Of a stretch of DNA of 64,000 nucleotides, positions 57,961 to 64,000 are shown one piece after another. Source of the stretch: Gnetum montanum (Eukaryota; Streptophyta; Gnetopsida; Gnetales; Gnetaceae); contig MNCI01018059.1 in assembly GCA_015680685.1 (NCBI GenBank), forward strand, positions 487,460 through 551,459, in the 5' to 3' direction. Positions within the stretch are counted from its first letter, which is position 1; every line of letters starts with the position of its first letter. The position numbers and the translations under genes are program-made. The notes beneath the pieces were generated by a model, which saw only the letters and a list, made by a program, of their open reading frames with translations, had not been told where the DNA came from and did no database searches.

Positions 57961-59600
57961 CATGTAATAACACATGGAAACCGCCATAGCAACGCCCTCT
58001 AAGGCAAAACCTGCTCGGCTGGAAGATATTCTATGCACATACATGCACATCGCGGATCAAATTGGCAATGTCAGTAAAACAAGGATCCACATCCCTGCAA
58101 CTATCCACTTTCTTAACCAGAGACTTAATTCTAGGGATCCTCTCCAAGCTAACTATGTATTCTTGGGTTACGTGGTGGAAGAAATTACAAATAAATAAAA
58201 ATTTAATTCATGGATAACAAGTACGGAGTTATTACGAAACTTCCTGTATTTGCCAAAGCAAAAATTTAAAAGATGGAAATATATATACAGTTACACACAC
58301 TAAAGAGAGTTTCTACGAATCATGAAATGTTCCTGTAAATAGGTAGCAATGTCGAAGTAGAACCCTTCCGTTAGTAAGTACTCGAGAAATGCTCACATTA
58401 TGTCGAACGAGGTTTACATTGCCTTCAACAGGGCACCAATGGACATGAGCTTGGAACTTCAGTGGGATGTAGTCTGTGGAGGTTCCCTAGCAATTTTTGG
58501 TTTCCTATTTCTGTACAAGTGAAGGCGTGTACTTCATTCAAAGCTCTCAAATTTGCATCTCATCCAAAATCTTGAGAGAGTAGCATCAGCTTCTCCACTA
58601 TTAAAAATTAAAAGGATAATCATTTAGAGACTCCATGTGCCTCTCTTAGGGGCATTTTTAAAACCAGTAGGCCTTTCTTTTTCATGGTTGTTTTTGGAAT
58701 TTTTTTTTGTCTTTGAAATAAGATATGTTGGTGTACTCTGTTTTCTTTTATAATATAATTTTATCTTTGGGTCAAACACTCTCCTCAATACTCATCTTCT
58801 TAAAAGGTTTGAGAGACTCCATAGATAAAGGAAAGCCTAACCTTTTTAAAGTGGTGATCAGAACCTAAGTCAATTTGAGAAACAAGCTTCTCTGCACCCA
58901 AGATGTCAAGAATTCTGAATTCCTGGTCTGAAATGGAACCGAAGCATTCACGAAGCTACACTTGCGTCATAGACCATAAACCAAATGGAATAATAAAACA
59001 AAGATATCGCAGCATGCCATTTGAAACATCGATCCCAGCCCAGTATTCACATCTTCCAGTAAAAGAGGCAGAGCATTGGGACGGGAATGAATTTTAAATA
59101 TCTGATGATGTTGCGAGGGAAATGACATCTACGTGCACAAGTGATTCGTCATTCCGTTACAGAACAATTTTTTTTTTTTTTTTCAATTTCAAGTTTTTTG
59201 TGTGAATACTCGAAGGGCGAGTGTTTTCCGAATCTCAATTCGAAATATTTTTCATGAAAATCTGACAAAATTGTAAATTGCTTGCCGTACAAGTAATGAT
59301 AGCAAGGAAATCTGATTTCAAGGGCTTCATTTTCAGTGCAGTGACAACAGAGTATTTTGCATGTTCACTCGCAGACTAGGGAAAATTGTTAAGGGTGCAG
59401 AACTGGGAAAAAAATTGCCATTTCCTAGTGTCCTTCCAACATTGCTTGGCAATTTCATGACTGAATGTATTAATTCATCCTTTTTACAAAGAAATGACGC
59501 ACCAATGGTCATGGATAGCCATAGGAAGTTCCACATACGGGTTACCAATGAGCTGTTTTGTGCTTTGCATTTACATCGGTTAAGTAACTCGCATTGGTGA
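57961..59600 (+). other. Possibly low-copy region with three short ORFs
   Basis: No retroelement similarity was found here. ORFs: 57974-58198 (74 aa, METAIATPSKAKPARLEDIL... to VVEEITNK), 58903-59097 (64 aa, MSRILNSWSEMEPKHSRSY...) and 59361-59600 (79 aa). The first two have mixed, protein-like composition without low complexity. They could be exon fragments of a host gene or its pseudogene. I recognise no family, so no function is offered. A poly(T) run is at 59169-59184. Confidence 0.4.
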
Positions 59601-60455
59601 CAAGCAAATGTGTAATTGGAGCGGATTCAACTTTGATTTCGACCTTTTAGGTTGACTTGTTCTGTCATAAACGTTTATTAAGTTTGAAAGACAGCTAACG
59701 ATTTTTGAAAGATGGTTATCGGTAAAAGACTTTTGTTTTTTTTTTTTACTTTCCTCCGGTTTCTGATTGTTGTTTTTTAAACCATGTTTTAAGAAAGACA
59801 TCTCTAAAGATAATATCTCTACATTTATTATTGCTAAATGTTTATGTAGAAGTTTATTGTTTTTTCTATGAAATTGTAAAAGTAGTAACTTCATGATTTG
59901 GAGTTTTGAATTGATCTTAGGATCATTGGAATGATCCTAAAAGAATCTATCTACTCTTAAAATTTCACATCAATTGGATATCATTTGCTTAGCCAAATAA
60001 AGATTGAAGCAGTGCTCCTCAAGTTAGTTTGTTCATGAACATGGGGGCTAGTAGCACAACCCCTATCTACATAGTAGGGTAGATGTGATACACTAAACAA
60101 GAGTGTCTCACCACAAGACTACTTCACTACTATGACACTCATAAGCAAAGGTAAGAATTGAACCTATAACTTCAAAATAAATAGGTAAGTGTCTTGACAA
60201 ATTGATGCTTTAATTTGTAAAATTGGTGCTCAATTATTGGTGAGAATTTCATATTAAAAAAGAGATATGACGACCTCCTATATATATTTTATGATTGGGG
60301 CATAATACATCCAATAGCACCATTGTTATTTTGGCCTATTTATATAAAAAACAAGTTTTGCTTAACTATTTAGGGTCATTTTGAGTACATATGCCCATCA
60401 AATACTTTTAATTTGCTATATTAATTTATCTTTTTTTTTTTTTTTTTTTGATTTT
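59601..60455. other. AT-rich sequence, no gene seen
   Basis: Poly(T) at 59734-59746 and 60431-60449. The minus-strand ORF at 59580-59894 is Lys/Asn-rich and shows no motif. Confidence 0.4.
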
Positions 60456-60458
60456 GAC

Positions 60459-60645
60459 ATTGAGGTGTTAACCTAGTGGTAAGGCTCATGATTTGAAACT
60501 TCCAAGTCATGGATCCAAATTTCAGTTCAACAATGAGGTGTTAAGCTCATGGTAAAACTTTTGATTTGGAAGCTCCAAGTTATAAGATTGATTCTAGGGG
60601 CCAATTTTGAGATATAAAGTTCTAATTTGAATATGTCTTAGGGGT
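60459..60645 (+). repeat. Two SINE-like heads in tandem with one tail
   Basis: 'gaggtgttaacctagtggtaaggctc...ggatccaaat' (60463 on) and 'gaggtgttaagctcatggtaaaac...gattgattctag' (60534 on) are the same module twice. Both have A-box- and B-box-like words. The tail matches 54565-54616 and 54870-54910. Confidence 0.55.
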
Positions 60646-60909
60646 AAATATTGTTTTAATTTTTTTAGGTTTATCTTGTATTAAATTAAAAAATTCTTCT
60701 TATTGTCTATGTATGCTTCCCTATGTCAAATGTTACCCATTATTATTATTATTAATAAAAATCAATTACTTTGCATTTCTATTCTTATTTGTAATCATTC
60801 TACTAATAAAAGGTTAGTGAAACATTACTTGGTTAGTTAGAGCATTCAAGTTATAGTTTACAAGCCATAAGTTAGATAACCCACACTGCAATTTGTAGAT
60901 TTTAAAGTC

Positions 60910-61525
60910 ATTGTCGTCGTCATCATCATAGCCTTGTCCTAACAAAATGGGGTTGGCTAAATGAGTTCTTTTTTGTCATTAACCTCTATAAAGACCTAGA
61001 TCTTTGTTTATTTGTAGTTTTTTAAAATCATTTTTTATTATTTTTTTCCATGTCTTCTTTGATCTTCCCTTCTATGGCTTTCCTAGAATAGTGATGTTGC
61101 AACCTTTGTTTATAGGCTTGTTGTCTAATCTTCTTTGCACATGTCCAAACTAAGCTGTCATTCTTGTAGCTTATCTGAAATAGAAGCCACTCTAAGTCTT
61201 TTTCTGATGTTTGTATTATGTAGTTTATCTATTCTAGGAACATTTAATATCTATTGAAGCATTCACATTTCTACCACACTGATTTATTGTTCATACCTTT
61301 TTTCTACTATCCAACATTCAACACCATATTAGATAGTAGGCCTAATTGCTATTCTATAAAATTTTTCCTTTAATTTCATTGACATTCTTTTATCACATAG
61401 AACATCACTAGCCTATCTCCATTTTGACCATCTTGCCTCAATTCTATTTTTTATATCTTTATCAATATAATCATTTGATTGGAGAATTGATCCTAGGTAG
61501 CAAAACTATTTGCCATGAGGGAATT
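60910..61525 (-). pseudogene. LINE (L1-like) ORF2 C-terminal remnant
   Basis: Read in reverse from 61525: YLGSILQSN, IKNRIEARWSKWR, SDVLCDKRMSMKLKEKFY, GVECWIVEKRYEQ, RKRLRVASISDKLQE, then KTWK-type basic end near 61040. This is the conserved tail of plant LINE ORF2 downstream of the RT. The 60910-60970 part ('tcatcatagccttgtc...aaatggggttggcta') is a motif often seen at LINE 3' ends in plants. Many stops. It is in the same orientation as the fragment at 54476 but cannot be the same copy. Confidence 0.82.
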
Positions 61526-62713
61526 TTTAGAGAGAAGGATGTTAGATGCCTCCCCAAAAAATGAAAATTTCATGTGGGAAAATGGCTAAGTGTAAAATGT
61601 TGCAAAGTTGACTAAGTATAGAATGAGACATACAAGATAGAAAAATTCTGAGTATAAAATGGGAATAAACAAGTGTAGAATGATGAGCTGCAAAGTGTTC
61701 ATCTCCTATGGAGGTCCAAACTACAAATGATGGGAGAAAAATTTAAATGTGATAAAACTAATAAACGAAGCTCAAATCTTGAGAAAAATATAGATTTGGT
61801 GGGGGGAATTGAAACTATGAAGAGTTAAGTGATGGATGGAGAAACCATTGGCACAATTTAGAGTTAGTTTTGTGCCAAAATGGTGCTATTTTAGGATTTT
61901 TCTAAAGTTCTTGAAAGTGATGCTTAAAAGTTGAAATATGATCTTGAATGGTCCCTAGAGGCATCTGAAGTTGAACAATGTATCTTTCAAGGCTATTTTT
62001 GGAGCATTTTGTGCTACAATGTTGAAGAAAATCTAGTTTGGGGTCTCAAGGTTAAACTACCAAATTTGTTGAATTCAAACTCTATGATGATAGGGGAGCT
62101 TAAATTGTACTGTTGGTGGTCTTGCATGATGTAGAATCTACAATGGATCTAACACTTAGAAACATTTTAGCCTTGGCTAGTGCTAACATAGAAAAATTTT
62201 GGTTTTGGATTTTTTCATAAATCATGAAAAATTAAGTCCATAAGTTGGATTATGAACCTAAATAGTTCCTGATGGCCTCCAAGAGTTGAGAATGTGTCTC
62301 GTGAGGATCTAATCGAGGGATTTGGTGCTTAAATCCTCATGGAAGGAGGATGAAACCACACTTAGTTTCATTTCAAAGTGAAGTGAAAAAGTGGATACAA
62401 CATTACCCCCTCTTGATGGATGCTACTAAAGTGTCAAAGGAGGATTCATCAAGAAGAGATAAAATATTGAATTAAGGTACTTGCAAAAGAGAAAAAAAGT
62501 GGAAAGAATTAAGGGAGAAAAGAAAGAATATTAGGATATCATCAATACACTAGTCATGAGGATAGTGCTATGTCAAAAAGAAAACATGGCTAAATCCTAC
62601 ACTGAAAATGATCAAAAGGATGCCATTTACAATATTCACACCCTGTCCTACTCAGGTCCTTAACACATCCTTACTAGAATAGAGCAGGTCACTCAATTCT
62701 TACTAAACATGTT
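61526..62713. other. Unassigned sequence before element G
   Basis: 1.2 kb, AT-rich, with short ORFs (for example 61931-62134) but no recognisable motif. It may be old retroelement or low-copy sequence. Confidence 0.4.
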
Positions 62714-63621
62714 TGATGAGTGGAGAGGTACCCCTACACTCAACCATACGAATACGAGCGTTTCACGCATGATTCGGTCGAACTCCGTAGATGGGCTAGT
62801 TGTGGTATCTAGACAGTTACTTGTAGGTCGCAATTCACTGTCTTCCCACCTGGACTAGTATTAGCTTTGTCACGTATGGTTTAGTCCAAAGTGAGGTGTA
62901 TGATGTGTTTCTACACTAGTACTACTCTTGAGTATGATGGAAAATAATATTAATTAAGCTGAGAGAGAGAGAGGGTGAGAGAGAATCTAAGCTAGCTTAA
63001 GTGCGATGAACATCTGTTCCTCAATCATCCGTACACATCTTGGACCTCATGCACGACTACCACTGGGATTACCAAGTGTAGATCCTAGGTATGCTACTGG
63101 GTTGCCAAGTAGTCACACTTAAATGCTCGTGATCAAGTCGTACTCATTCCACGTTTAATAGGAATTTAGGGTAAAGAGATGTTAACTATGAAAGCAATAA
63201 ATAACAATAAAAATTAAATAATTATACTAAGTGAATGCTGCAATGATGAAGTAATCTCGATCTTTATTTCCAGTCATGTGCGTGTCCAAGTACGTCACAT
63301 TCAAATAAGGATACCGTACAATTACAATCACCACACTGCGTGCATACATTGGGAGGAAAGGGTTGAGAGAAATCTAAACTTAAAAACTTACAATAAAATC
63401 TAAGAAATAATGCCCAAAACCAAGTGTGCAGCCTTTTATTTATAGGCTCACACTGGAACCGCGATATCGTGTACGCGATATCGCAGTTGTGATATCGTGG
63501 CCCCGATAACTAGGCTCCAATAACTAGGCCTAACAAACCATGTATCTTTTATTAGGGCTCCGATAATTGGGCTTCGATAATTGGGCTTTGATAACTAGGC
63601 CTGACAAACCATAACTTATCA
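62714..63621 (-). mobile_element. 3' LTR of element G (reverse)
   Basis: 908 bp, TGATGAGTGGAGAGGTACC to AACTTATCA. Reversed TATA at 63436-63446. GATATC palindromes at 63463, 63477 and 63491 follow on the U3 side, then repeated 'gataactaggc' words. A GA repeat lies near 62961-62985. Confidence 0.9.
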
Positions 63622-64000
63622 TACCCCCATGACTGAATAACAACTCATCCTCGAGTTAAAGAAAGTGAGGAACAAGTTCAATTGATTACATAGTGGATAG
63701 GTATGGGATTATTGACTGACTAGGAATTTATTCATGCTACAGTGGAGGATTAAAAAAAATTGAGACACAACACAAAAGAAAATCCTATGATTACAAAATT
63801 GGATAGAACTCATGTAGTTCCTAATGGTGGTAGCTCCTCCATGGGTGTCTTTCCCTTTTCTTGCACTCCAGGTCTTGGAATTTGATGGCATTGAAGTATG
63901 GCCTGGAGTTTCTCCTCTTGTAAGGCCTTGAGTACCTTGGAGTGCATGTAAGTTTGTGCATGTGCCATAGAGGCATCCTAGTCAGCCTTCTCTTTTTCTT
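63622..64000 (-). mobile_element. Element G internal 3' end, continues beyond the window
   Basis: It begins with the reversed PPT TACCCCCATGACTG and resembles 21115-21300 of I. No coding is supported; the 60-codon reverse ORF at 63709-63891 lies in non-coding sequence of this group. Confidence 0.75.

Overview
The window is repeat-dense plant nuclear DNA with no clear intact host gene. Almost everything I can name is the wreckage of Ty3/gypsy LTR retrotransposons nested in one another, plus LINE and SINE-like scraps. The tRNA-primed PBS sites, the non-chromovirus pol proteins without a chromodomain, the archaeal-type RNase H of the Tat lineage and the plant-type LINE ORF2 remnant all point to a land plant with a large, heavily methylated genome. 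The species cannot be told from this sequence.

Two retrotransposon groups alternate. Group 1 is Tat-like: element A (+, 1-4683, 3' part only), element D (-, 35305 to about 51862) and element E (+, about 51863-54475). Its marks are long LTRs, an AAAGAGGGGCCA polypurine tract, a PBS reading TTTTTGGCACTAGAAGGAGG in element E, and arrays of a short repeat related to GTCCGCTACGACGTAAAAC. Group 2 is Athila-like: element H (-, 5029-28229, interrupted), B (+, 6417-19750, complete in structure), I (-, 20304-27389, complete ends with a 5-bp target duplication, pol deleted), C (-, 28230-35304, 5' end lost), F (+, about 55114-57960) and G (-, 62714 to the window end). Its marks are LTRs of 0.8-0.93 kb that start TGATGA or close to it and mostly end TCATCA or a near variant, a tRNA-Asp-like PBS, and a gag-protease-RT-RNase H-integrase polyprotein followed by a long non-coding or extra-ORF region.

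Layout: A ends at 4683. H begins at 5029 in reverse; B is inserted in its 3' part and I further on, and C abuts it at 28230. D is inserted in the gag of C. D and E lie head to head with their LTRs forming a roughly 2 kb inverted repeat around 51810-51866. After E come a LINE fragment, SINE-like pieces and F. Next is a stretch at 57961-59600 that looks lower in copy number and holds short unrecognised ORFs. AT-rich sequence, SINE-like copies, a longer LINE ORF2 remnant (60910-61525) and the LTR of G follow.

The most interesting points are these. D carries an antisense, TATA-bearing, apparently intron-containing gene flanked by the family's own tandem repeat. Palindrome-rich U3 motifs differ in sequence between families but occupy a similar place in most of them. 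An inverted repeat encloses the PPT-LTR junction in both A and D. B has a separate 3' ORF behind its own promoter-like block. I and D are both gag-protease elements that have lost RT, RNase H and integrase. A 52-bp duplication around a single N in B is almost certainly an assembly artefact. Premature stops in B are mostly CAG to TAG, as expected from deamination of methylated cytosine.
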